Shown here in pieces: positions 9,035 through 17,668 of a DNA stretch of 64,000 nucleotides. The position numbers and the translations under genes were made by a program. The notes beneath the pieces were generated by a model, which was given only the letters and a program-made list of their open reading frames with translations, was not told the DNA's origin and did no database searches. Every line of letters begins with the position of its first letter. Position 1 is the stretch's first letter. This stretch comes from an uncultured Paraglaciecola sp. (GTDB taxonomy: Bacteria > Pseudomonadota > Gammaproteobacteria > Enterobacterales > Alteromonadaceae), in the NCBI GenBank assembly GCA_947498355.1, contig CANMKA010000006.1:62001-126000 (forward strand). Reading direction: 5' to 3'.

Positions 9035-9071
9035 AAAGACACCCATTTTACAAATACTAAAATGGGTGTCC
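9035..9071. repeat. REP-like perfect hairpin (GACACCC/GGGTGTC)
   Basis: A 13-base stem, GACACCCATTTTA (9038-9050), pairs with TAAAATGGGTGTC (9058-9070) around a 7-base loop. The arms match the terminal sequences of the transposase element at 6857-8200. It is therefore either the fused ends of the truncated copy or a stand-alone substrate hairpin of the RAYT. Confidence 0.7.
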
Positions 9072-9099
9072 ATCTAAGCCCTGCAAGCCCTGCAGGAAA

Positions 9100-9233
9100 A
9101 CCTAAATAAGTGGCGATTATTGCCTGTCTAAGAAAGATGATTGTTATCTTAAATTCGATGCTCAGAGATCGGGTGATGTGGGATGAGAATATGGCGAAAA
9201 TTCAGTGATTGACACCATAGTCACTTGTTAGGT
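9100..9233 (-). other. Integron attC site (second site)
   Basis: On the minus strand the site opens with ACCTAAC (9233-9227), a perfect RYYYAAC R'' box. The stop codon of the gene 9228-9731 lies inside this box, as is typical for cassettes. The far arm CACTTATTTAGGT (9112-9100) pairs with ACCTAAcAAGTG of the near arm, so the site is palindromic overall. The R' box reads TTTAGGT instead of GTTAGGT, so this end has mutated. A conserved inner hairpin AAGATgATTGTtATCTT is shared with the site at 5892-6032. Confidence 0.65.
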
Positions 9234-9731
9234 ATTTGGGTTGCCAAGACTATTGTACTGAGCGTTTTTACAGACTTGCCGCAAATACCCAAATAAATAA
9301 TTACAGTTGTCATCATTCAAGTTACCAATAGTGTACGACTTCCCATCAGAAGTTTTTATTTTATAGGTGTTACCTTCCGAATCATAAGAAACAAACAACT
9401 CCTTAATATCATTCAGCATTATTTGATAGTCTTTGTATGCCCATTTATTGGATTCAGTATAAGTTAGGTAAGTTTCGAATACTTCTACTCCAAATTTACC
9501 ACCAAAAAAGATATCTCTTAAAGAGACTAATAAAACTGCGAACACAACACAAGCAGCTAGAGCAAGAGCACCAAATACAAAGAATTTTCCCGCAGTGTTA
9601 ACAGAATCAAAACCTGACAAATTATCAGTGTTCGTGAAAAACAGATATACCCACACCATGCTGAAGCATACGAAAATTAGACCCCATGTGCCTCTTATCC
9701 GTGTTGATTGAAAAAATTTCTTAGAATTCAC
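9228..9731 (-). CDS. Integron cassette 2: membrane protein of unknown function
   Basis: This 167-residue protein starts at a GTG (9731) only about 10 bases after the R' box of the preceding attC, typical cassette packing. Two membrane segments are visible at about residues 14-32 (TWGLIFVCFSMVWVYLFF) and 47-70 (KFFVFGALALAACVVFAVLLVSL). A C-terminal cytosolic domain of about 95 residues with alternating charged strands follows. No family is recognised. The cassette's 5' boundary (GTTAGGT, 9747-9741) and its own R'' box (ACCTAAC, 9233-9227) are exact reverse complements, as integron recombination requires, so this gene moved as a unit. The stop TAA lies in the attC. Confidence 0.75.
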   Translation of the reverse strand: MNSKKFFQSTRIRGTWGLIFVCFSMVWVYLFFTNTDNLSGFDSVNTAGKFFVFGALALAACVVFAVLLVSLRDIFFGGKFGVEVFETYLTYTESNKWAYKDYQIMLNDIKELFVSYDSEGNTYKIKTSDGKSYTIGNLNDDNCNYLFGYLRQVCKNAQYNSLGNPNT

Positions 9732-9740
9732 CGGCGAAAT

Positions 9741-9847
9741 ACCTAACGCCTGTATAACTGGCGAATTGTAGTTGATTGGCTTTTTGTGCTATTCAAGCAC
9801 AAAAACCAAGCGACGAAAATGGAGTCCAGTTGATACATTTGTTAGCT
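9741..9847 (-). other. Integron attC site (first site)
   Basis: Read on the minus strand the site runs from AGCTAAC (9847-9841) to GTTAGGT (9747-9741), a perfect GTTRRRY R' box. Paired arms are CTAAC/GTTAG at the ends, then AACTGG/CCAGTT. A long inner stem TTGGcTTTTTGTGCT / AGCACAAAAACCAA surrounds an ATTCA loop with one unpaired base. This imperfect palindrome with an extrahelical base is the folded form that IntI recognises. The stop codon of the preceding cassette gene lies in the R'' box. Confidence 0.8.
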
Positions 9848-10270
9848 TTTGGATTCTTTCCATTGATTAAACTTGCTTAGAATTAAAGGCTCTAGATTGC
9901 TGTACGTATCCCACGTATCAGGTACATGATATAACGTCTCCAAACCGATACCGACAGAGTTTTCATAGTCTTCTAAATATTGACCTTTTTCAAAATCAAA
10001 ATAGTCTTGCGCGAAGCTATTGCCAATATCATTTAAATCTTCATCAGTAAATTTACCGTCGCAATATTTAAGAAACCAAGCTCCAGGAGTTACCTCTTTC
10101 TGACTGAGACTTTTAAGCTCATCTGGAAATTCTTCAAGATGAAGCTCTCCAGCCAAATTATTTAGTAAACACCAGGCCAAAAACATTCCAGTATGAGTTG
10201 CAGACGCTTCATCAGGAAGATCTTTTGGATAATCTCCACCATAGTGCCAAGATGCATCATCGTATTTCAT
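9842..10270 (-). CDS. Integron cassette 1: conserved protein of unknown function (DUF7832-like)
   Basis: This 142-residue soluble acidic protein starts MKYDDASWHYGGDYPKDLPDEASATHTGMFLAW. I associate this N-terminal signature with a widespread uncharacterised family (DUF7832-like, recalled and not searched). The rest is helical, with FDFEKGQYLEDYENSVG and a C-terminal WDTYSNLEPLILSKFNQWKES. No catalytic motif is visible; an immunity or antitoxin role is possible but unsupported. The ATG (10270) follows GAGGAAGTAGATAATT, a good ribosome site. The cassette starts at GTTAGCT (10299-10293) and ends in AGCTAAC (9847-9841), exact complements. As first cassette it lies nearest the intI remnant. Confidence 0.8.
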   Translation of the reverse strand: MKYDDASWHYGGDYPKDLPDEASATHTGMFLAWCLLNNLAGELHLEEFPDELKSLSQKEVTPGAWFLKYCDGKFTDEDLNDIGNSFAQDYFDFEKGQYLEDYENSVGIGLETLYHVPDTWDTYSNLEPLILSKFNQWKESKS

Positions 10271-10292
10271 AATTATCTACTTCCTCTGAAGA

Positions 10293-10486
10293 AGCTAACA
10301 ATATTAATAAATCGCAATTACCCGTGTTTAAACACGGGTAATTGCCGTATATAAAATTTCTCTTATTTTAGGCATAGAAGGTAACCTATTACAACATATA
10401 GAGTTTTATTAGAAACTCAAATTTTAGTGTTGCAGAAATGCGGCAATTACCCAAGAACTTGCAACTATACGGGTTTAGGACTAAAA
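10293..10486. promoter_or_regulatory. Presumed attI / cassette-promoter region with nested palindromes
   Basis: The first cassette joins here at GTTAGCT (minus strand, 10299-10293), so the attI site of the lost integrase should lie just to the right. A perfect 32-base palindrome occupies 10314-10345, centred on GTTTAAAC. Its outer arm GGGTAATTGCCG (10336-10347) is repeated inverted as CGGCAATTACCC at 10441-10452. Between these lies GAGTTT-attag-AAACTC (10401-10418). The inverted pairs are roughly nested, so about 120 bases could fold as one structured unit. Confidence 0.5.
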
Positions 10487-10515
10487 CTGTATATAAAGCC
10501 AGTATAAATAAACAG
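10487..10515 (+). promoter_or_regulatory. LexA-like box in front of the intI remnant
   Basis: CTGTATATAAAGCCAG (10487-10502) fits CTGT-N8-ACAG with one mismatch. An overlapping CAGTATAAATAAACAG (10500-10515) also has one mismatch. LexA control of integron integrase genes is well established, and the boxes sit 22-50 bases before the intI start. Confidence 0.55.
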
Positions 10516-10537
10516 TTCATTGATTTCAGTAATATTT

Positions 10538-10690
10538 ATGAAAAAATCTCCTTTTATTGAGTCTATTCGTACAGTCATGCGCACCAAACGCTATAGTCTA
10601 AAAACAGAAAAAACTTACTTACTCTGGATACGACGGTTTATTTTTTTCAATGGCAAGCGGCACCCACAAGAAATGGCTGAATTAGAGGTA
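10538..10690 (+). pseudogene. intI: Integron integrase IntI, truncated N-terminal remnant
   Basis: The frame begins MKKSPFIESIRTVMRTKRYS and continues LKTEKTYLLWIRRFIFFNGKRHP to about residue 51 (AELEV). This matches the N-terminal SAM-like domain of chromosomal integron integrases such as those of Vibrio and Shewanella (compare the family pattern Y..KT...Y..WI.R.I.F...KHP). After that the frame ends within seven unrelated codons in repeat-rich DNA, so the catalytic domain and the IntI-specific insert are gone. The gene points away from the cassettes on the opposite strand, as in every integron. The array cannot be mobilised by this copy. Confidence 0.8.
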
Positions 10691-11165
10691 GTTAGTCTTT
10701 CACTAAAGGAATGACTCGGGTGCGGGCTTGCTTGTCTCTGCTTGCCACTACCCCCTTATTCTTCGTTTTGCTCTGTGCTCTCCGTGTCCTCTGTGGTTAA
10801 AGGCTTTTGCTCTTTTGTCTTTGCTTTTCCTAGCCACTATCTCCTATCTACTGCTCTTGACATTGGATTCCAGATCAAAAGACTTCTGGAATGACGAAGG
10901 TGGAGGTTAGGTAGTTTTTCATTGCTGGAACGACGGGAGTAATGAGCTGTTGGTTTTCACAGCTGGAAGACCGGACTGGTGGCTTGCTTTTCTAGCTTTT
11001 GCTTTTTACTTGCCCCTATCTCTTACCTACTATTTCCTATCCCCTGCCCTTGCCTGCGGCTCAATTTACGTTCTAACACACTAAAAGCTTGCTAGGATTC
11101 AATCTTTAGTGTGATAATAGGTCGGTTATCCTCTACGTTGTGAGTAGCGGGTACAAAAAGACAGA
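10691..11165. repeat. Dispersed repeats, copies 2 and 3, replacing the rest of intI
   Basis: About 470 bases have no supportable gene. The part at 10765-10860 repeats the segment at 8683-8790, and 10980-11060 is a weaker relative. Between them lies TTCCAG-N12-CTGGAA (10868-10891), the kind of short inverted repeat seen in dispersed intergenic elements. The repeat starts right where intI homology ends, so repeat-mediated deletion probably removed the rest of the integrase gene. Confidence 0.5.
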
Positions 11166-11399
11166 TTAATTTGTTCTGTAAGCAATCCCGACCAACAGTC
11201 GTATACGTATATTGCATGCCAACTGCGAAGTGAGTAATTTTTCGTAGCGAGGGCAAACCAGAACCATTACATCAGCAACATAAATAAAATACCGTTCGCA
11301 CAAGATGTAAAGAATACAAAAGAATTGACAGAATATTTGAGAGAGCACGGTAAAAAAACGTCGCAAACTTCAAATATTGATAAGTTTTAAAAAACATTA

Positions 11400-11610
11400 A
11401 TTGAGCTAGATCAACGTCGAGTTTAGCCTTCGCCAATGCGAAAAGTGTTGATGACAATCACTACTGCCATGTAATCAGTAGACCAACACTTAGACGAAAA
11501 ACTTAATTTCCTAGATCCAGCCGTGATGGCTGCACTCTGCCAGTGTCTGAACACTATTGTAAGCTCTTTACTATTGTGATGATCGGTTAACAAAACCGAG
11601 CTAAACAAGA
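11400..11610 (+). promoter_or_regulatory. Structured leader of the RNase E gene
   Basis: Several stems precede rne. AGTGTTG pairs with CAACACT around an inner CTACTG/CAGTAG hairpin (about 11446-11491). CAGCC-gtgat-GGCTG lies near 11518-11532, CACT-ctgcc-AGTG near 11533-11545, and TCGGTT-aacaa-AACCGA near 11583-11599, just before the start codon. In E. coli, RNase E shortens its own mRNA through hairpins in a long leader, and this region is a candidate counterpart. No promoter was assigned. Confidence 0.45.
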
Positions 11611-14556
11611 ATGAAAAGAATGTTAATCAATGCTACCCAGCAAGAAGAATTGCGCGTAGCACTTGTAGATGGACAAAAGCTATACGACCTAGATATTGAG
11701 AGTCCAGGTCATGAACAAAAGAAAGCTAACATATACAAAGGCACCATTACCCGCGTAGAACCCAGCTTAGAAGCCGCATTTGTTGACTATGGCGCTGATC
11801 GTCATGGTTTCCTTCCACTAAAAGAAATCGCTAGAACGTATTTCCCAGACGGATACCGCTTTGAAGGCCGTCCTAATATTCGGGAAGTAATCAAAGAAGG
11901 TCAGCAAGTTATAGTACAAATTGATAAAGAAGAGCGTGGCCAAAAAGGCGCTGCACTCACTACCTTTATCAGTTTGGCAGGTAGCTACCTAGTATTAATG
12001 CCTAATAACCCAAGAGCTGGCGGCATATCACGTCGCATTGAAGGTGACGAGCGTACACAATTAAAAGCAGCGTTAAGCGGCCTAGACTTACCAAACGGTA
12101 TGGGTTTAATTGTACGTACAGCGGGTGTAGGCAAGTCTGCAGAAGAGCTAGCTTACGATTTAGAATACTTAGTCTCAGGCTGGAGTCGCATCACTGAAAT
12201 TGCTGATTCTCGCCCAGCGCCTTTCCTTATTCACCAAGAAAGTGATGTAGTCGTACGTGCGATTCGCGACTACCTAAGACGCGACATTGGCGAAATTTTA
12301 GTGGATAAAACCAGCGTACATGCTCGCGCGTTAAAGCATGTTGAGCAAATGCGCCCTGACTATGCAAACCGCGTAAAACTATATCGTGGCGAAGTACCTT
12401 TGTTTAGTCATTATCAGATCGAAAGCCAGATAGAATCAGCTTTCCAAAGAGAAGTACGTCTCCCATCTGGTGGTTCAATTGTTATAGATCCAACCGAAGC
12501 CTTAACGTCAATCGACATCAACTCGGCTAAAGCCACGAAAGGCGGCGATATAGAAGAAACCGCTTTAAACACCAACCTTGAAGCCGCAGACGAAATTGCT
12601 CGTCAACTTAGGCTTAGAGATCTAGGTGGTTTAGTGGTAATTGATTTTATCGATATGACCCCGGTACGCCATCAACGCGAAGTTGAAAACCGCATGAAAG
12701 ATGCGGTAAGAGGCGACCGAGCTAGAGTACAATTAGGGCGTATTTCTCGCTTTGGTTTACTTGAAATGTCTCGCCAACGCTTGCGTCCATCATTGGGCGA
12801 CTCTGCGCATAACGTGTGCCCACGTTGTAGCGGCCACGGCACAGTTCGCGGAACCGAGTCTCTTGCACTTTCAGTATTACGCATCATGGAAGAAGAGAGC
12901 ATTAAAGACAACACAGGTCAAATTGAAGCTCAGTTGCCGGTTAACGTTGCAACTTATATTTTGAATGAAAAACGCCGCACGGTACGCATTATTGAAGAGC
13001 GTCATAGCGTACAACTAGTGATTATCCCTAACCCGAACATGGAAACCCCTCACTACAGCATTAATCGTCGTCGCAGCGATGAGGCCGTGCAAGAAATGAG
13101 CTACAACATGCCACTCATTGAAGTTGAGCAGACCATTACGGACAAAACTATTGCACCGGCAGCCCCCAAAGAGCAACCTGCTTTGGAGAGCTTAGTCTCT
13201 CCTGAACAAAAGAAGGCTCCACCAGCCAAAGCCCCAGAGCAATCTGAAGGCTTATTAGAAAAAGCCATTAAGTGGCTTTCTGGACTGTTCAAGACTGAAG
13301 AAAAAGAAGTACCTAAAAAGCAAACGCGCTCTCGCAATCAAGGTGGCAACCAACGCCGCAATAAGAATGGCCGAAATGACCGTAACAAGCGCCATACTAA
13401 ACCCTCTGATCGTAAAGAACGCAGTGAACAGCCACAAAATCGTAAAGAACGTAGGCCTAAAAACGACAATCGTAAGCCGCGTAGAGACGAACAAAACACC
13501 AAACCTCAAGAGCAGCAAGACAAGCAGGCTAAGCCTCAGCAACACGCCAAGAAAAAGGAGCAAGTTGCAGAGCGCCGTAAACGCAGAGACAATCGTCGTA
13601 GCGTGAGAGTAGACGCAGATAAGTCTGAGCCTCTTAACAACGCCGTTAATCCTGAAGAGGTGAATAAAGCAGTACAATTGGCACAAGTTGATGCACCAGC
13701 GGCTGCCGAAACAGTACAGGCTAAACCAGAGGTTAACACTGAGCCAAACAAGGTAGAAAAAGACGAATCTTCTGAACGTTCACGTAGCCGTCGTTCACCA
13801 AGACATGCACGTTCTGCTGGTCAAAAACGTCGTAAAGACCATGACAATAAGAATGCAGCAGCCGAGCAAGCACAAGGCGATAGTGTAAAACAGGACGAAC
13901 TTCAGTTCGATACCCCTGAAAAAAGCACTAAAGCAGTGGAGGTTAAGGCCGAAGAAATCAAAGAAAACGGTTTACCTCAGCAAGCTTCGTTAGCTTTACC
14001 TAGCGAGCAAGTTGATGCCCCAGCTAGTGACAAAGAGAAAGCTGACGCTCCTCAAGCTAAAAAGGCAGGCATTGCGGAGGCGGAAACTGGTAGTTCTGAA
14101 AAGAACCCTGAAACCAGTAGCCCCGCAGTTGAAGCCGCTCCAGTGGTAGAAGAAGTAAAAGATAGTGCATCTAAAACACCAGAAGCACAATCAGCTGAAA
14201 CTGAGGCACCCTCAACCGAGACAGTTGATACAGCACCTTCTGTACAGCAGACAGCTACTGACGAGCAAAGCCAACCTAGCAGAGTGGACAAAGCGACAAG
14301 CGAGATAAAAGCACCAGCTAAGGCAAAACCAAGTAAAGCAAGTAATGCCCTAAAAGTTGGTGACAAAAGCAAGCGCAGAAAAACTTCTTCTGCACCTATG
14401 ACTAAGCCTGCTGAGTTAGAGCATGAGTTTATTGAAATCAATATTAGCTCTATCAGTGATGAGTCTAGACCTGCTCTAAAACGTTCAGCCAAGACTGCTG
14501 CATTTATGAGTGCAACCAGCAAGTCTAACGCTCCAGCCTTTCGTCCAGGTGCTTAA
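11611..14556 (+). CDS. rne: Ribonuclease E
   Basis: This 981-residue endonuclease of the RNA degradosome acts at the inner membrane in mRNA decay and in tRNA and rRNA processing. The N-terminal catalytic half is highly conserved: an S1 domain (about 35-120), the 5'-sensor/RNase H-like region, and the DNase I-like domain with metal-binding Asp302 (SIDINSAK) and Asp345 (VVIDFIDM). The Zn-link is CPRC at 403-406. Further on, [16 protein letters not shown] at about 545-560 is an amphipathic helix matching the membrane-anchoring segment. Then come an Arg/Lys/Asn/Gln-rich RNA-binding region (about 570-670), a long acidic low-complexity tail, and a conserved end ([12 protein letters not shown]) where partner proteins may dock. 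E. coli RNase E is 1061 residues. Confidence 0.98.
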   Translation: MKRMLINATQQEELRVALVDGQKLYDLDIESPGHEQKKANIYKGTITRVEPSLEAAFVDYGADRHGFLPLKEIARTYFPDGYRFEGRPNIREVIKEGQQVIVQIDKEERGQKGAALTTFISLAGSYLVLMPNNPRAGGISRRIEGDERTQLKAALSGLDLPNGMGLIVRTAGVGKSAEELAYDLEYLVSGWSRITEIADSRPAPFLIHQESDVVVRAIRDYLRRDIGEILVDKTSVHARALKHVEQMRPDYANRVKLYRGEVPLFSHYQIESQIESAFQREVRLPSGGSIVIDPTEALTSIDINSAKATKGGDIEETALNTNLEAADEIARQLRLRDLGGLVVIDFIDMTPVRHQREVENRMKDAVRGDRARVQLGRISRFGLLEMSRQRLRPSLGDSAHNVCPRCSGHGTVRGTESLALSVLRIMEEESIKDNTGQIEAQLPVNVATYILNEKRRTVRIIEERHSVQLVIIPNPNMETPHYSINRRRSDEAVQEMSYNMPLIEVEQTITDKTIAPAAPKEQPALESLVSPEQKKAPPAKAPEQSEGLLEKAIKWLSGLFKTEEKEVPKKQTRSRNQGGNQRRNKNGRNDRNKRHTKPSDRKERSEQPQNRKERRPKNDNRKPRRDEQNTKPQEQQDKQAKPQQHAKKKEQVAERRKRRDNRRSVRVDADKSEPLNNAVNPEEVNKAVQLAQVDAPAAAETVQAKPEVNTEPNKVEKDESSERSRSRRSPRHARSAGQKRRKDHDNKNAAAEQAQGDSVKQDELQFDTPEKSTKAVEVKAEEIKENGLPQQASLALPSEQVDAPASDKEKADAPQAKKAGIAEAETGSSEKNPETSSPAVEAAPVVEEVKDSASKTPEAQSAETEAPSTETVDTAPSVQQTATDEQSQPSRVDKATSEIKAPAKAKPSKASNALKVGDKSKRRKTSSAPMTKPAELEHEFIEINISSISDESRPALKRSAKTAAFMSATSKSNAPAFRPGA

Positions 14557-14615
14557 GGGCTCTACAGAAAGGTAATTGTGCTCCTTTGTAAAGGGCGCAA
14601 CACAGAGCTAAATTA

Positions 14616-14648
14616 AAAGCCATATGATGTATATCATATGGCTTTTTT
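14616..14648 (+). terminator. Rho-independent terminator of rne
   Basis: A 13-base perfect stem (AAAGCCATATGAT, 14616-14628, paired with ATCATATGGCTTT, 14633-14645) has a GTAT loop and is followed by a run of T to 14648. Confidence 0.9.
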
Positions 14649-14703
14649 GTTAGGTTATAATTTTTCTAAACTGTCTACATTACATGATTCTCTATCACAC
14701 CCC

Positions 14704-15246
14704 ATGAAAGATAAACAAGCAGAACAAGCGTTAACCGAGGTGCTTGTCGATGATCCATTCAGAATGGAGGTGCTTGAGTGCTTGCAAAGTGTGTTCCCCC
14801 AGGGGTATGTGGCAGCAGGCTTTCTTCGCAATCTGGTTTGGGACAAATTACATGGCAAGAACACGCAACTAAACGATATTGACGTGATTTATTTTGACAA
14901 AGCGCAATCGACTAAAGCACAAGACATTCAGCGCGCACTGCATCGTGCTATTCCATTGCCGTGGCAAGTGAAAAATCAAGCTAGTATGCACCAAAGAAAC
15001 GGCGACCCAGCCTACTTGAATTTAACCGATGCGATGAGGCACTGGCCTGAAAAAGAAACTGCAGTTGCAGTAAAGCTCAGTCGTCAGCCACAGCAGTTTG
15101 AGTTTATTAGCGCATTTGGCCTATCTCGATTATTTTGTTTGTCTGTAACCCCTAACCTCCTTAGAGATAAAGACGTGTTTAACGCTAGAGTTAACAGTAA
15201 ACAATGGTTAACCCACTGGCCAAATCTCTACATTTCTTCTGATTAG
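14704..15246 (+). CDS. Nucleotidyltransferase-fold protein (COG3575 / NTP_transf_6 type)
   Basis: This 180-residue protein is of the uncharacterised nucleotidyltransferase-like family with the signature VAAGFLRNLVWDKLHG ... LNDIDVIYFD, in which the D-I-D pair would be the metal-binding aspartates. The frame is open from an ATG at 14638, but that codon lies inside the rne terminator. A perfect TATAAT at 14656-14661 suggests transcription starts near 14668, so the ATG at 14704 (MKDKQAEQ) is preferred. No membrane segment is present. Substrate and role are unknown; members are common as stand-alone genes in proteobacteria. Confidence 0.8.
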   Translation: MKDKQAEQALTEVLVDDPFRMEVLECLQSVFPQGYVAAGFLRNLVWDKLHGKNTQLNDIDVIYFDKAQSTKAQDIQRALHRAIPLPWQVKNQASMHQRNGDPAYLNLTDAMRHWPEKETAVAVKLSRQPQQFEFISAFGLSRLFCLSVTPNLLRDKDVFNARVNSKQWLTHWPNLYISSD

Positions 15247-15404
15247 TCTGTTCAGTTCCATCACGTTTATCCAAGCTAAAGCAAGACCCTAGTCAATGCT
15301 TACTTGAAGCGGTTACTAATGATGCTGGCAGTTAGCCTGCCAATCCTGTATCCTCCCGCGCCCGCGAATGGTTTTTTCGCTTATTTTGCTTTGAGAGTAT
15401 CTTT

Positions 15405-16739
15405 ATGAGTTTTGCCGACCTAGGTTTGTCACCAAAAATATTATCTGCCATCGATAAAAAGGGTTACACCCAACCCTCGCCTATTCAGGCTCAGGCTATT
15501 CCAGCTGTATTGTCAGGTAGAGATGTAATGGCTGCTGCACAAACAGGGACTGGCAAAACCGCAGGGTTTACCCTGCCTATTTTACATATACTCGCCAAAG
15601 GTACGCCAGCCAGGGCTAATCAGGCACGGGCTCTGATTTTAACGCCTACTCGTGAATTAGCAGCGCAAATTGCAGATAATGTCCAAGCCTATGGTAGTGA
15701 TCTTGCGTTGAAATCTAGCGTGGTGTTTGGTGGCGTAGGGATTAACCCACAAATGCAAAAACTCAGAAAAGGCGCAGATATACTGGTCGCTACACCCGGT
15801 AGACTACTCGATCTTTTCAGCCAAAATGCAGTTAAATTTGATCATCTCGAAATCTTGGTATTAGACGAAGCCGACCGCATGCTAGACATGGGCTTCATCC
15901 ACGACATAAAACGCGTGCTTAAACTACTGCCACAAAAACGTCAAAACCTGATGTTCTCTGCTACCTTCTCTGACGATATACGCCAGCTGGCCAAAGGCAT
16001 GATCAACGACCCTGTAGAAGTATCGGTTACCCCGCCTAATTCAACAGTCGATCTCGTTGAACAGTGGGTTTACCCCGTTGATAAAAGTCAAAAAACTGCG
16101 ATGCTAACGCGATTAGTCAAAGACAATAATTGGCATCAAGTGCTGGTGTTTAGCCGCACCAAACACGGCGCAAACCGTATTGCTAAACAGTTAACAGCCC
16201 GCGGTATAGAGTCAGCTGCGATCCACGGTAATAAAAGCCAAGGAGCTCGCACTAAAGCATTAGCAGATTTTAAACAAGGTAAAGTCAAAGCCCTTATTGC
16301 CACAGATATTGCTGCGCGAGGACTGGACATCGACCAGCTACCTCAAGTTGTAAACTACGACCTACCCCATGTTGCCGAAGATTACGTTCACCGTATTGGG
16401 CGTACTGGTCGTGCGGGCGCAACAGGTCACGCCATATCACTAGTGACTGCTGAAGAGTTTAAGCAGTTAAGTGCTATCGAAAGACTAATAAAACAAGTGA
16501 TTCAGCGCGAAATACTCTCAGGCTTTGAACCAAAAGAAACTGTCCCTGAATCTAGATTAGATTCCCGTCCAATCAAAGCTAAAAAGCCGAAAAAGCCCAA
16601 ACCTGACCAAAACAATAACAACCGCGCAAGATCAGGACAAAATCAAACACGGACAAATCAGGAAAACCGCAGCAATAAACCAGCCTCTACGCGCCGCAGA
16701 AAACCTAATACTCAACGCCAAGGCTCGAAACCAAGTTAA
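15405..16739 (+). CDS. rhlE: DEAD-box ATP-dependent RNA helicase RhlE
   Basis: This 444-residue helicase unwinds RNA in ribosome assembly and RNA turnover. Motifs are in order: F...GLS Q-motif region near residue 4-30, AAQTGTGKT (Walker A), [28 protein letters not shown] (DEAD), SAT, and in the second RecA domain [24 protein letters not shown] and [10 protein letters not shown]. The C-terminal tail (about 380-444) is basic and rich in Lys, Arg, Asn and Gln ([17 protein letters not shown]), as in RhlE proteins. It lies close to rne, another RNA-turnover gene, but has its own upstream region of about 160 bases. Confidence 0.95.
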   Translation: MSFADLGLSPKILSAIDKKGYTQPSPIQAQAIPAVLSGRDVMAAAQTGTGKTAGFTLPILHILAKGTPARANQARALILTPTRELAAQIADNVQAYGSDLALKSSVVFGGVGINPQMQKLRKGADILVATPGRLLDLFSQNAVKFDHLEILVLDEADRMLDMGFIHDIKRVLKLLPQKRQNLMFSATFSDDIRQLAKGMINDPVEVSVTPPNSTVDLVEQWVYPVDKSQKTAMLTRLVKDNNWHQVLVFSRTKHGANRIAKQLTARGIESAAIHGNKSQGARTKALADFKQGKVKALIATDIAARGLDIDQLPQVVNYDLPHVAEDYVHRIGRTGRAGATGHAISLVTAEEFKQLSAIERLIKQVIQREILSGFEPKETVPESRLDSRPIKAKKPKKPKPDQNNNNRARSGQNQTRTNQENRSNKPASTRRRKPNTQRQGSKPS

Positions 16740-16810
16740 CCTCCGAGCATGACTTGCTACACAGCTAACTGAGTCCCCTTTTAAGCTATACTAATATGCC
16801 TGACTTAATA

Positions 16811-16846
16811 CACCTGAACCCACCGACCTAGGTTCAGGTGCTAGTG
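16811..16846. terminator. Possible terminator between convergent rhlE and the YaiI-family gene
   Basis: CACCTGAACC (16811-16820) pairs perfectly with GGTTCAGGTG (16831-16840) across a 10-base loop. The following T-run is short and interrupted, so its strength as a terminator is uncertain. Confidence 0.45.
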
Positions 16847-16929
16847 TTTTATATGCTCTCGTTCGCATAAAAAACAAGTCAATACCTGTTGCGCAACGAT
16901 AACGTAAAACGATGACGTAACAAAACAGG

Positions 16930-17388
16930 TTACACAGCTTTAGCCAGTATTCTATCTAAATGGTTTGAGAAATTTTGCCGATCTTTTTGATTTAAAGGAG
17001 GAGGCCCGCCAGATTGCTCACCACTGGCTCGCATAGTATCCATAAAATCACGAATATTTAGCCGCGCTCGGATATTTTCTGTGGTGAATAACTCGCCTCG
17101 ACTACTCAAGGCTAACGCGCCTTTATCAATTACTTCAGCGGCTAACGGAATATCACTGGTGATCACCAAATCTCCCTGCTCAACCTGCCTAACTATTTCA
17201 TCATCTGCTACGTCAAAACCAGCTGGCACTTGCATAGCGCGAATAAACTTACTTGGCGGTGTACGAATATACTGATTGGCCACTAGTATAGTTTCAATTT
17301 TTTTACGGGTTGCAGCCCGAAACAAGATGTCTTTTATCACCACAGGACAAGCGTCTGCGTCTACCCAAATTTTCAACCTAATTCCCAA
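16930..17388 (-). CDS. YaiI/YqxD family protein (DUF188, UPF0178)
   Basis: This 152-residue member of a conserved but functionally unassigned family resembles PIN-type nucleases in layout. The signature [21 protein letters not shown] is at the N-terminus, followed by [35 protein letters not shown] and [21 protein letters not shown]. The conserved Asp pairs are what suggest a metal-dependent phosphodiesterase, but this is inference. Two TTG starts are possible. The one at 17388 has GGAG seven bases upstream; the one at 17376 would give the usual short N-terminus. The gene converges with rhlE. Confidence 0.85.
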   Translation of the reverse strand: MGIRLKIWVDADACPVVIKDILFRAATRKKIETILVANQYIRTPPSKFIRAMQVPAGFDVADDEIVRQVEQGDLVITSDIPLAAEVIDKGALALSSRGELFTTENIRARLNIRDFMDTMRASGEQSGGPPPLNQKDRQNFSNHLDRILAKAV

Positions 17389-17668
17389 CTATTTACTCCA
17401 AATACTATTCACTCCAAATTATAATACAGTGAACTATACCATCGATATCCAGTCAGACGTTTACCTCAAATAGCTTGCTTACCTAATTTAACAACTAAAT
17501 ACGTCGGTCATACTGACTAAAGATTAGTGATTATCGCCAACCTAAACATAAAACCGGATTAAATTGAGCGTATTAATTTAGTAAGCATTTGATTTATATA
17601 TACTAATATTTTTGGCATGTTAGCTGCTATTTTGCGAATATAACGCAATCAATAAAAGAGAAAATAAA

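Noticed and set aside
12672..14522. Several long open frames opposite or out of frame to rne
   Set aside because: They are shadows of the rne coding sequence, mainly of its low-complexity Arg/Lys/Ala/Glu-rich tail.
14638..14703. Earlier start for the nucleotidyltransferase-fold gene
   Set aside because: The ATG at 14638 lies in the rne terminator stem, and the TATAAT at 14656 implies a start site downstream of it.
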